DNA of 64,000 nt, from contig JAFZVQ010000003.1 of the NCBI GenBank assembly GCA_017617715.1, forward strand, positions 19,108-83,107, written 5' to 3'. This document shows, one piece after another, positions 57,478-64,000 of this stretch; positions within the stretch are counted from its first letter, which is position 1, and the number at the start of each line of letters is the position of its first letter. Position numbers and translations under genes: made by a program. The notes below the pieces were generated by a model. It searched no databases. It saw only the letters and a list, made by a program, of their open reading frames with translations, and had not been told where the DNA came from. This DNA comes from Bacteroidales bacterium (GTDB lineage: Bacteria > Bacteroidota > Bacteroidia > Bacteroidales > UBA932).

Positions 57478-57485
57478 ATGGCTTG

Positions 57486-58115
57486 TTATTTGGTTCCGAA
57501 TATTCTGTCGCCGGCATCTCCGAGGCCGGGCACTATGTAGGCGTTTTCGTTGAGCCGCTCGTCGATGGCGGCGACGTAGATGTCCACGTCCGGGTGGGCT
57601 TCCTGCACCCTGGCTATGCCTTCCGGCGCGGCCACTAGGCACATCAGCTTAATGTTGCCGCAGCCCCTTTCCTTCAGCATGTCGAGGGCGTCGCACGAAC
57701 TGCCGCCGGTGGCGAGCATGGGGTCGGTCACGATGACCAGGCGCTCCTGGATGTCTTCCGGAAGCTTGCAGTAGTACACTACCGGTTTATGTGTGGTTTC
57801 ATCCCTGTAGAGGCCTATATGGCCGACTTTGGCCACAGGCACCAGGTCCAGCAGCCCGTCCACCATGCCCAGGCCGGCGCGCAGTATGGGCACTATTGCC
57901 AGCTTGCGGCCTATGACCCGGCTGGCCGTCATACGGCTTATAGGGGTCTCTATTTCAAGGTCTGCAAGGGGGAGGTCGCGGGTGATTTCATATCCCATCA
58001 GGAGTGATATCTCTTTGAGAAGCTGGCGGAAATCTTTCGACCCTGTCTCCTTCTGGCGCATGATGCTCAACTTGTGCTGGACCATCGGATGGTCGATTAA
58101 ATGTACTTCGCTCAT
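57486..58115 (-). CDS. upp: Uracil phosphoribosyltransferase
   Basis: This 209-residue enzyme makes UMP from uracil and PRPP. It has '[20 protein letters not shown]' at the start, '[20 protein letters not shown]' near 78, and the PRPP loop '[20 protein letters not shown]' near 132. The ATG at 58115 ([10 protein letters not shown]) was chosen; a frame running to 58145 goes beyond the -7 box. The PRPP loop and length are typical of UPRT. Confidence 0.95.
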   Translation of the reverse strand: MSEVHLIDHPMVQHKLSIMRQKETGSKDFRQLLKEISLLMGYEITRDLPLADLEIETPISRMTASRVIGRKLAIVPILRAGLGMVDGLLDLVPVAKVGHIGLYRDETTHKPVVYYCKLPEDIQERLVIVTDPMLATGGSSCDALDMLKERGCGNIKLMCLVAAPEGIARVQEAHPDVDIYVAAIDERLNENAYIVPGLGDAGDRIFGTK

Positions 58116-58131
58116 ATATGTGGTTGTTTTC

Positions 58132-58140
58132 GCAAATTTA
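58132..58140 (-). promoter_or_regulatory. -7 promoter element of upp
   Basis: TAAATTTGC on the - strand matches the consensus and ends 16 nt before the upp ATG. Confidence 0.6.
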
Positions 58141-58152
58141 ATCATTTTTTGC

Positions 58153-58160
58153 TATTTTTG
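58153..58160 (+). promoter_or_regulatory. -7 promoter element of the nucleoside-kinase operon
   Basis: TATTTTTG matches TAnnTTTG. Its last G is 6 nt before the ATG at 58166, and an in-frame GTG at 58160 lies on the box, so the ATG is the likely start of a near-leaderless mRNA. Confidence 0.55.
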
Positions 58161-58165
58161 TGGAT

Positions 58166-59827
58166 ATGTTGAAGATATATTGCAAGAACACCGGTACCTC
58201 CCTTGAATTCCAGGAAGGCACCACCCTGGCGGAGATGCTCCCCCGCTTCGAATTCGACCGTCCCTACGACATCTTGTGCGCGAAAGTCAACAACGTAGCC
58301 CAGGGCTTGAAATACCGCGCCTTCAACAGCCGCGACGTGGAATTCCTCGACTACCGCACCTACACCGGACGCAGCGCCTACTGCCGTTCGCTGTGCTTCC
58401 TGTTGAGCAAAGCCGCCCGCGACGTCTTCCCCGACAGCAAGATAAAGATGCGCCGCCCCATCTCCAAGGGCTATTTCTGCGAGCTGCAGAAAGGGTCGCC
58501 CGTCACTTCCGAAGACGTGGATACCATTCGCGCCCGCATGAAGGAAATCGTGGCGGGAGACGCCCCGTTCAAGCGGGTCGAGGTGCGCACCGAAGATGCC
58601 ATCGAGCTGTTCCGCGGCATGGGCTACGACGACAAGGTGAAGCTCCTTGAGACCAGCGGCCAGCTGTATATCCGATACCATACCCTCGAAGGCACGCCCG
58701 ATTATTATTACGACGCTCTGGTGCCGTCCGCCGGTTTCCTTAAGGTCTGGGAGCTCTCCCAGTACCAGGACGGCATGCTCCTGCGCGTGCCCGACCGCCA
58801 CGCTCCCGAAAAGCTTACTCTCTTCGAGCCCCAGCCCAAGACTTTCGAAGTGTTCAGGGAGAGCCTGCGCTGGAACGCCATAATGGACCTCGACAACGCC
58901 GGCGACGTCAACCACGCCTGCGAGAAGGGCCGTGCCGGCGAGCTCATCCAGGTGGCCGAAGCCCTGCAGGAGAAGAAGATAGTGCAGATTGCGGAAGAAA
59001 TCGACCGCCGCTACCGTTGCGGAGCCATGCGCCTGGTGCTCATCACCGGCCCCAGCAGCAGCGGCAAGACCACCGTCACCAAGCGCCTCTCCACCCAGCT
59101 GATGGCCTGCGGGCTGAAGCCCATGACCGTGTCCACCGACGACTATTTCGTCAACCGCCTCGACACCCCCAAGCTGCCGGACGGGAGCTACGATTTCGAC
59201 AACTTCGACACCGTGGACCACGAAGCCATGCAGAACGACCTGATCAAGCTTCTGGGCGGCGAAGCGGTCAGCGTGCCGGAATACAATTTCGTGACCGGCA
59301 TACGCGAGTACAACGGCAAGACGCTCCAGCTCACCCCGGGCGCCATCGTGCTGGTGGAAGGCATCCATGCCCTCAACCCCGCCCTGACCAACCTCATTCC
59401 CGACACTTCCAAGTTCAAGATTTTCATCAACACCATAGTCAGCATCTCCCTGGACGACCACAACTGCATACCCACCAGCGACAACCGACTGCTGCGCCGT
59501 ATCGTCCGCGACTTCAACAAGGGAGCCTACACCGCCCGCGAGACCATCAGCAACTGGCCCAACGTGCGCAGGGCCGAGGTGAAATGGATCTACCCCTTCC
59601 AGGAGACCGCCGACGTGCTGTTCAACTCCGCCTACCTTATGGAGTTCGCCGTGATACGGCTCCACGCCGAACGCATCCTGGCCACCGTGCCGCGCAACTG
59701 CCCTGAATACAGCGAGGCCAACCGTCTGCTGAAATTCCTGGGCTACTTCACACCGGTCAGCGACCGCGAAATACCGCCCACTTCCCTGCTCCGCGAATTC
59801 GTGGGAGGCAGCAGCTTCAAGTATTGA
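58166..59827 (+). CDS. Nucleoside kinase with TGS and threonyl-tRNA-synthetase-like N-terminus
   Basis: This 553-residue protein has a TGS-like domain (residues 1-60, 'IYCKNTGTSLEFQEGTTL'), a second region resembling the editing or SAD domain of threonyl-tRNA synthetases (about 65-210, with 'RRPISKGYFCELQ'), and a uridine-kinase-like C-domain (about 285-490) with 'LVLITGPSSSGKTTVTKRL' and 'STDDYFVNRLDTP'. It is of the COG0572-type fusion family found in several anaerobes. Substrate could be a nucleoside or a related compound, and the N-part could bind tRNA or a ligand; neither is known. It leads an operon with the next three genes. Confidence 0.88.
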   Translation: MLKIYCKNTGTSLEFQEGTTLAEMLPRFEFDRPYDILCAKVNNVAQGLKYRAFNSRDVEFLDYRTYTGRSAYCRSLCFLLSKAARDVFPDSKIKMRRPISKGYFCELQKGSPVTSEDVDTIRARMKEIVAGDAPFKRVEVRTEDAIELFRGMGYDDKVKLLETSGQLYIRYHTLEGTPDYYYDALVPSAGFLKVWELSQYQDGMLLRVPDRHAPEKLTLFEPQPKTFEVFRESLRWNAIMDLDNAGDVNHACEKGRAGELIQVAEALQEKKIVQIAEEIDRRYRCGAMRLVLITGPSSSGKTTVTKRLSTQLMACGLKPMTVSTDDYFVNRLDTPKLPDGSYDFDNFDTVDHEAMQNDLIKLLGGEAVSVPEYNFVTGIREYNGKTLQLTPGAIVLVEGIHALNPALTNLIPDTSKFKIFINTIVSISLDDHNCIPTSDNRLLRRIVRDFNKGAYTARETISNWPNVRRAEVKWIYPFQETADVLFNSAYLMEFAVIRLHAERILATVPRNCPEYSEANRLLKFLGYFTPVSDREIPPTSLLREFVGGSSFKY

Positions 59828-59831
59828 ACCG

Positions 59832-60959
59832 ATGAGGCTCCGCGGTCCGGTCTTTCTGGCAATCATGCTCCTGTGGGCATGCGGCAAGGAGCCGCAGTAC
59901 GTGACTCCCGTGCTGCCGCCGGCTTCTGGCGGGCAGCCTGCGGCGGACACCGGAGAATACGTTTTCAGCGTAGTGCAGGCGCCCCTGGACGCATCCTTGG
60001 TGCTGACCTCGGGCTGCACCCTCCGCTACAACTCCGTGATGCAGAGCTTCTCCCTTTGCGGGGACGGCTACCTCTATGGCATCCAGGTCGGCACCAGCAC
60101 CAACAAGTACCTTCTTAACGTCACCCGCCGTCCTGTAGGCTCCGACAACGGCAAGCAGTATATGCAGCTTCCGTTCGCCGGACACGGGAGCAACATGGAG
60201 CACGAAAGGGTGGCAGGCAAAGACTATATCTGGACGGGCAGCTACGGCACCTGGAACGGCAGCAAATACACCAACTCCCAGACCATCGCCCGCATACCCT
60301 TCGAAGCGGGGGCGAAGCTCACTCCCGCGCAGTGCGGCGAACACTACTGGGTGCCGGGGCTGCGCAACGTTGCCCCCGCCCTTGATATCGAAGGCGACCG
60401 CCTCCTCGTCTGGGGCCTTTCCAACGGGGAATCCGGGACCGGCTACCTGAAGGTTTATTCACTCAGCGCCGCCAAGACCCTGCCGGCCGGCAAGGTGAAC
60501 CTCGAACGGGAAATAGTCTACGGCGGCGAGGAAGGAAGCGGCGTACCGGAAACGAAGGTTAAGCCCGAGATTGCCGCCCGCAACCTTGGCTCGCTGACGC
60601 CCATAGCCAATATCCGGCTCAACGGCGGCGTCCTTGGCTCAGGATCCAACCAGGGCATCGAGCTGTGCGGCGACCGCATCTTGCTCCTGTCCGGCACCGG
60701 CAACGACGACAATCCTTCACTGCCGTCCTCATCCACCCTGTACGTCCTCGATTTCAACGGGACCGTCCTCGGCCGGTACAGCGTGGGCGCTGTGTCCGAC
60801 AAGGCGGCACTGGCTTCCGCCGGAATCACCGACACCGGTTTCATGGAGGCCGAAGGGGTGAAAGTCTACGACGGCACGCTCTATCTTGGCTACGCCACCA
60901 AGCACAGCACGGACGAAAAACGCATGGTAACGATATTCAAATACAATCTAAAGAAATGA
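59832..60959 (+). CDS. Lipoprotein of unknown function with beta-propeller-like repeats
   Basis: This 375-residue protein has a lipobox LWA-C (Cys17) after a short signal peptide. The body has several beta-rich blocks ('DGYLYGIQVGTSTNKYLL', 'DYIWTGSYGTWNGSKY', 'GDRLLVWGLSNG', 'STLYVLDFNGTVLGRYSVG') that repeat about every 50 residues, as in a beta-propeller. The segment 'HGSNMEHERVAGKDYIWTG' recalls Helveticin-J-like proteins, but the match is weak and only by eye. It overlaps pncB by ATGA and follows the kinase gene by 4 nt. Confidence 0.65.
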   Translation: MRLRGPVFLAIMLLWACGKEPQYVTPVLPPASGGQPAADTGEYVFSVVQAPLDASLVLTSGCTLRYNSVMQSFSLCGDGYLYGIQVGTSTNKYLLNVTRRPVGSDNGKQYMQLPFAGHGSNMEHERVAGKDYIWTGSYGTWNGSKYTNSQTIARIPFEAGAKLTPAQCGEHYWVPGLRNVAPALDIEGDRLLVWGLSNGESGTGYLKVYSLSAAKTLPAGKVNLEREIVYGGEEGSGVPETKVKPEIAARNLGSLTPIANIRLNGGVLGSGSNQGIELCGDRILLLSGTGNDDNPSLPSSSTLYVLDFNGTVLGRYSVGAVSDKAALASAGITDTGFMEAEGVKVYDGTLYLGYATKHSTDEKRMVTIFKYNLKK

Positions 60960-62134
60960 TACTGAGCATACTCGACACCGACCTCTACAAGTTCTCGACT
61001 TCCAACGCCTATTTCCAGCTCTACCCGCTGGCCGAAGGCACTTTCACGTTCAACGACCGCGCCCGGGAAGTCTACGACGAATCTTTCCTTTCCGACCTGA
61101 AGGACGCCTTTGCGCAGATGGCCCGGCTGGCACTGACCGATGAAGAATTCAGTTATGTGACCACACGCATCAAATACATTGCAGGCAATTACTGGGAATG
61201 GCTCCGGGGCTTCCGTTTCGAGGCCGACAAGATTGAGTGCTCGCTCGACGCGGAAGGGCACCTGCATATCGAAGTGACCGATTTTCTCTATAAGGTCACG
61301 TTGTATGAAGTGCCAATCCTGGCAATAGTGGCCGAGCTCCGCAACCGGCGCTTCGCCTGCCAGGTAGACAATGGAACGGTCCTGGACCTGCTTGACGCGA
61401 AGATAGATATTGCCAACACTGACGGCCTGGTGTTCTCGGAATTCGGCACCCGCCGCCGCTTCTCGTCCGAGCTGCACGAAAAAGTGGTCGCCAGGCTCAA
61501 GACACGCTGTCCCAAATACTGCGCCGGCACTTCCAACGTGTTCTTTGCGATGAAGTACGACCTCATTCCCGTGGGCACGTTCCCGCACGAGTGGATGATG
61601 TTCCACAGCGGCGTATTCGGCTACAAGAGAGCCAATTACCTGGGCCTCGAAGACTGGATCAAAGTATATGACGGAGCCCTGGGCACCGCCCTGATCGACA
61701 CCTTCACCACCGCGTCCTTCCTCCGCACTCTCACGCTCAAGCAGGCGAAACTGCTTGACGGCTTCCGCCAGGATTCAGGGGACGAGAAACAGATCGGCGA
61801 AATGATTATCGCCCGACTGGAGGAGTTCGGCATAGATCCCCGCACCAAGCTGCTGGTGTTCAGCAACGCCCTGGATTTCCCGAAATACCGGGAAGTCGCA
61901 GCATATTTCAAGGGCCGCATAAAGGTGAGCGCCGGTATAGGCACCAACCTTACCTGCGATCCCGGAATTCCCGGGTATAAGGCAGCCAACATCGTGATGA
62001 AACTCAGCCGCTGCCGCATGAGCGCAAAGGATCCGTGGGAGAAAGTGATTAAGATTTCCGACGACTTCGGCAAACATATGGGAGACGATGTGGAATTCGG
62101 CATCGCCGCCCATGAACTGCATCTGCAGCAATGA
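60956..62134 (+). CDS. pncB: Nicotinate phosphoribosyltransferase
   Basis: This 392-residue enzyme makes nicotinate mononucleotide for NAD salvage. It has 'ILSILDTDLYKFSTSNAYF' at the start, 'EFGTRRRFSSELHEKVVARL' near 165, 'GTFPHEWMMFHSGVFGY' near 205 and 'GFRQDSGDEKQIGEMI' near 268, all conserved in PncB. The ATG at 60956 overlaps the upstream stop; the gene in turn overlaps mnmE by ATGA. A frame reaching 60665 runs inside the lipoprotein gene and is a shadow. Confidence 0.95.
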   Translation: MILSILDTDLYKFSTSNAYFQLYPLAEGTFTFNDRAREVYDESFLSDLKDAFAQMARLALTDEEFSYVTTRIKYIAGNYWEWLRGFRFEADKIECSLDAEGHLHIEVTDFLYKVTLYEVPILAIVAELRNRRFACQVDNGTVLDLLDAKIDIANTDGLVFSEFGTRRRFSSELHEKVVARLKTRCPKYCAGTSNVFFAMKYDLIPVGTFPHEWMMFHSGVFGYKRANYLGLEDWIKVYDGALGTALIDTFTTASFLRTLTLKQAKLLDGFRQDSGDEKQIGEMIIARLEEFGIDPRTKLLVFSNALDFPKYREVAAYFKGRIKVSAGIGTNLTCDPGIPGYKAANIVMKLSRCRMSAKDPWEKVIKISDDFGKHMGDDVEFGIAAHELHLQQ

Positions 62135-63576
62135 ATTACTGCATTGACGACACCATCTGCGCGCCGGCCACTTCTTCCGGAGGAGCCATCTGCGTGGTGC
62201 GGGTGAGCGGCAGCGGGTGCTTCGCGGCGGTGGATTCCGTCGTGAAGCTGCGCCATGGTTCTGCTTCAACAGCCAAGGGTTTCACCATCCGTTTCGGGGT
62301 GGTGGAAGGCTTGGACGAGGTGCTCGTCAGCGTGTTCAAGGCGCCCCATTCCTACACCGGTGAAGACATGGCGGAGATCTCCTGCCATGCGTCGCCCTAT
62401 GTGGTCGGGGATCTGCTCCGCCGGCTCTGCGACGCCGGCTGCCGGCTGGCCCAGGCCGGGGAGTTCACCAGGCGCGCCTTCGTGGCCAGCAAGATGGATC
62501 TCGCTCAGGCTGAAGCCGTTGCCGACCTGATTGCCGCCGATTCCGCCGCCGCCCACCGGCTTGCTTTTTCGCAGCTGCGAGGCGCTTATTCGGAGAAGCT
62601 CCGCAGCCTGCGGGGCCAGATCCTGGAGCTTTCGGCCCTGCTGGAGCTGGAGCTTGACTTTTCCGAGGAGGAGCTGGAGTTTGCCGATCGCGGCAGGCTT
62701 CGGATGCTTGCCGAAGCGGCTTTGGCGGAAACAAGCCGGCTAGCCGATTCCTTCCGCGCCGGAAATGCCTTCAAGAAAGGCATCCCGGTGGCAATCGTGG
62801 GGGCGGTCAACAGCGGCAAGAGCACGCTCCTGAATGCCCTTCTGGGCGAGGAACGCGCCATCGTGTCCGACATCCCCGGCACCACGCGCGACACGGTTGA
62901 GGAAGTGCTTGTCCTGAATGGGATTGCCTACCGCTTCATAGATACAGCAGGATTGCGTGAGGGGGCTGAAGAGATTGAGCGGATGGGAATAGAGCGCTCG
63001 TTCTCGCAGATTGAAAAGGCCACCGTGGTCATAGTGCTGCTGGACGGGACCGCTTCCGTCGATTCTCTCCTGCCCGTGGTCGCGGAGGTCAAAGCCAGAC
63101 TTAGCGATAGCGCGCGCGTCATCTGGGTCAGGAGCAAAATGGACCTGGCCGAGCCGGGCGGTCACTTTGCCGGGTGCGGAAACGGAGCTATTGCACCCGG
63201 GAACGGGATATTGCCGGAGGCGGGGTGCAAAGACGGGGCCTTTTGCACCCGGCTCGGCATCCCGGACGTAATCGATCTGTCCTCCCGCACCGGCCAGGGC
63301 CTTGACGCCCTCAAGGAGGCGGTCTCCCGCCCCGACGTCGAGTCCATGTCCGCATGCGGCGCCGTGATGGTCACCAACCAGCGCCACTATGAAGCCCTTA
63401 ACTCCGCCGCTGAAGACCTCCGCCGCTTCCTCGACGGCCTCACCACCGCCCTCCCGACGGATTTACTCTCCGAAGACCTCCGCTCCGCCACCCGACACCT
63501 CGGCACCATCTTCGGCGAAATCACCCCCGACAATCTCCTCGGCGAAATCTTCAGCCGGTTCTGCATCGGGAAGTGA
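62131..63576 (+). CDS. mnmE: tRNA uridine-5-carboxymethylaminomethyl modification GTPase MnmE
   Basis: This 481-residue GTPase works with MnmG on the wobble uridine of several tRNAs. It has the N-domain 'DTICAPATSSGGAICVVRVS' and 'HSYTGEDMAEISCHASPYVV', the helical domain, the G-domain 'AIVGAVNSGKSTLLNALLG' near residue 222, 'SDIPGTTRDTVEEV' and 'FIDTAGLREGAEEIE', and the C-terminal FCIGK. Two oddities: the G4 motif is SKMD, where NKxD is usual, and an insertion of about 35 residues (about 342-376) follows G4 and comes from a palindromic DNA block. It overlaps pncB by ATGA. Confidence 0.95.
   Translation: MNYCIDDTICAPATSSGGAICVVRVSGSGCFAAVDSVVKLRHGSASTAKGFTIRFGVVEGLDEVLVSVFKAPHSYTGEDMAEISCHASPYVVGDLLRRLCDAGCRLAQAGEFTRRAFVASKMDLAQAEAVADLIAADSAAAHRLAFSQLRGAYSEKLRSLRGQILELSALLELELDFSEEELEFADRGRLRMLAEAALAETSRLADSFRAGNAFKKGIPVAIVGAVNSGKSTLLNALLGEERAIVSDIPGTTRDTVEEVLVLNGIAYRFIDTAGLREGAEEIERMGIERSFSQIEKATVVIVLLDGTASVDSLLPVVAEVKARLSDSARVIWVRSKMDLAEPGGHFAGCGNGAIAPGNGILPEAGCKDGAFCTRLGIPDVIDLSSRTGQGLDALKEAVSRPDVESMSACGAVMVTNQRHYEALNSAAEDLRRFLDGLTTALPTDLLSEDLRSATRHLGTIFGEITPDNLLGEIFSRFCIGK
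63170..63252. repeat. Palindromic repeat block inside mnmE
   Basis: CCGGGTGC (63170-63177) and GCACCCGG (63193-63200) form one 8-bp inverted repeat; GGGTGCAAA (63223-63231) and TTTGCACCC (63242-63250) form a 9-bp one. TTGCACCCGG occurs twice as a direct repeat (63191-63200 and 63243-63252). The block is read in frame and adds residues between the G4 and G5 parts of the GTPase. Confidence 0.65.
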
Positions 63577-63580
63577 AAAA

Positions 63581-63703
63581 TGAAACGCTATGTAACACTG
63601 TGAAAAGCGATGAAACAATGTTTTCTACTGAGCGAGTCTAATCGGTATAAGTAAAGTCCCGTTCTATTGCAAAACCTGTTTCATTCCGTTTCAATAGGTT
63701 TCA
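63581..63703. repeat. 10-bp-periodic inverted repeat block after mnmE
   Basis: Left arm: TGAAAC, TGTAAC, TGAAAA, TGAAAC at 63581, 63591, 63601 and 63611. Right arm: GTTTCA at 63678, 63688 and 63698. All units start 10 bp apart, and the right arm is the inverse of the left, so about 60 bp of other sequence is framed. The region from 63577 to 63808 has no other clear gene. Confidence 0.7.
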
Positions 63704-63761
63704 TTGCGGGGGACAAAAGCATATTTGAAAAGACTGGTGCCCTGTGTTCTGAATATTACGC

Positions 63762-63791
63762 GTCCCGACAATCCTCTTGGACTGTCGGGAC
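63762..63791 (-). terminator. 9-bp hairpin between the mnmE repeat block and the reductase gene
   Basis: GTCCCGACA (63762-63770) and TGTCGGGAC (63783-63791) enclose a 12-nt loop. It lies 17 nt after the reductase stop on the - strand. There is no T-run next to it, so its job as a terminator is uncertain. Confidence 0.45.
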
Positions 63792-63808
63792 CTATAAAAC
63801 CGAATATA

Positions 63809-64000
63809 TCAAACCGCTTTTCCCAATTCGAAAGCATCCTGCAACTTGGCGTTGCCTTCTATCTCGCGGGGGGCGTTTACGCCGCCGCAGAAAAGCGTTC
63901 CAGCTAAACGGCTCTTAGGGAAGCAGTCGATCCACCCCGTGAGGCCGGCTTCGGCACGTTTGGGCGTCTCTTCTTCGTCCTCGGCTGCCGTAGTGAGAAG
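63809..64000 (-). CDS. C-terminal part of a flavodoxin-fold NAD(P)H-dependent oxidoreductase (partial)
   Basis: The frame is open to the window edge, and 63 residues of a C-terminus are visible. The end 'GWIDCFPKSRLAGTLFCGGV' and 'NAPREIEGNAKLQDAFELGK' resembles the last part of NADPH-dependent FMN reductase or flavodoxin-family proteins, with the usual G-N-x-x-L-x-x-A-x-x-x-G-K tail. The start and the FMN-binding site lie outside the window. The call is by eye, from a short piece. Confidence 0.6.
   Translation of the reverse strand, partial: LLTTAAEDEEETPKRAEAGLTGWIDCFPKSRLAGTLFCGGVNAPREIEGNAKLQDAFELGKAV

Noticed and set aside
63580-63656. Tiny open frames in the repeat block
   Set aside because: They encode 7 and 14 residues, have no promoter or conserved context, and follow from the repeat sequence itself.
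63581-63703. CRISPR array
   Set aside because: Units repeat every 10 bp, are 6 bp long and change orientation, which does not fit repeats with 30-40-bp spacers.
63667-63918. Small + strand frame near the window end
   Set aside because: It overlaps the reductase gene end on the - strand and has no known domain.

Overview
The window comes from a GC-rich member of the Bacteroidota, most likely order Bacteroidales. The main signs are a SusD/BACON-lipoprotein pair, a Wza/Wzz/Wzx/Wzy glycan locus with SLBB-repeat export protein, a GSCFA protein, a DUF4301 protein, a Rho factor with a long low-complexity insertion, and many promoters of the Bacteroidota -7 type (TAnnTTTG). Shine-Dalgarno sequences are rare. 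Genus cannot be told from this stretch. No tRNA, rRNA, transposase, integrase or CRISPR array was seen.

Layout. (1) 1-3794: the 3' part of a polysaccharide-utilisation outer-membrane pair on the + strand (truncated susD, then a BACON-domain lipoprotein). (2) 3862-4583: a small - strand unit with its own promoter, a ZapB-like coiled coil, zapA and a probable 6S RNA. (3) 4601-28153: one near-continuous - strand glycan locus of about 23.5 kb. In transcription order it holds a PHP-type phosphatase, Wza, Wzz, Wzx, Wzy, a GT4, a GT11 fucosyltransferase, an acyltransferase, an SGNH hydrolase, two more glycosyltransferases, a beta-helix exported protein, gmd, fcl, a radical SAM/SPASM protein, a GT4, the initiating phosphoglycosyltransferase, a nucleotidyltransferase-family protein, and the GDP-heptose genes hddA, gmhA and an hddC-gmhB fusion. 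Most neighbours overlap by 1-20 nt or are only a few bases apart. The locus supplies GDP-L-fucose and GDP-D,D-heptose, builds a lipid-linked repeat unit, decorates it, flips and polymerises it, and exports it. The middle part (about 14-24 kb) is visibly more AT-rich than the rest.

(4) 28204-43328: housekeeping genes (ffh, an AraC-like regulator, a 5'-nucleotidase with an outer-membrane-like partner, GSCFA, yebC, a TPR membrane protein, recF-DUF721-pdxB-DUF4301, psd-cdsA-ftsH, birA). (5) 43315-48282: rpe, pepD, dnaA, a 300-nt AT-rich gap, and a SPOR-tailed amidase. (6) 48334-53981: an LptD-like protein followed by a GT2, a GtrA flippase and a GT83 transferase, which looks like a polyprenyl-phosphate-sugar route for modifying lipid A or another surface glycan. 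(7) 53895-64000: a membrane-anchored PHP protein, rho, a small lipoprotein, upp, a TGS-domain nucleoside kinase, a lipoprotein of unknown role, pncB, mnmE, a 10-bp-periodic repeat block and the 3' end of a flavodoxin-fold reductase.

The points most worth a second look are the 10-bp-periodic inverted repeat block after mnmE, palindromic repeats translated in frame inside the GT83 and mnmE genes, pairs of face-to-face -7 boxes between divergent genes, several near-leaderless promoters, the probable 6S RNA, and the radical SAM, beta-helix and nucleotidyltransferase-family proteins of unknown job inside the glycan locus.
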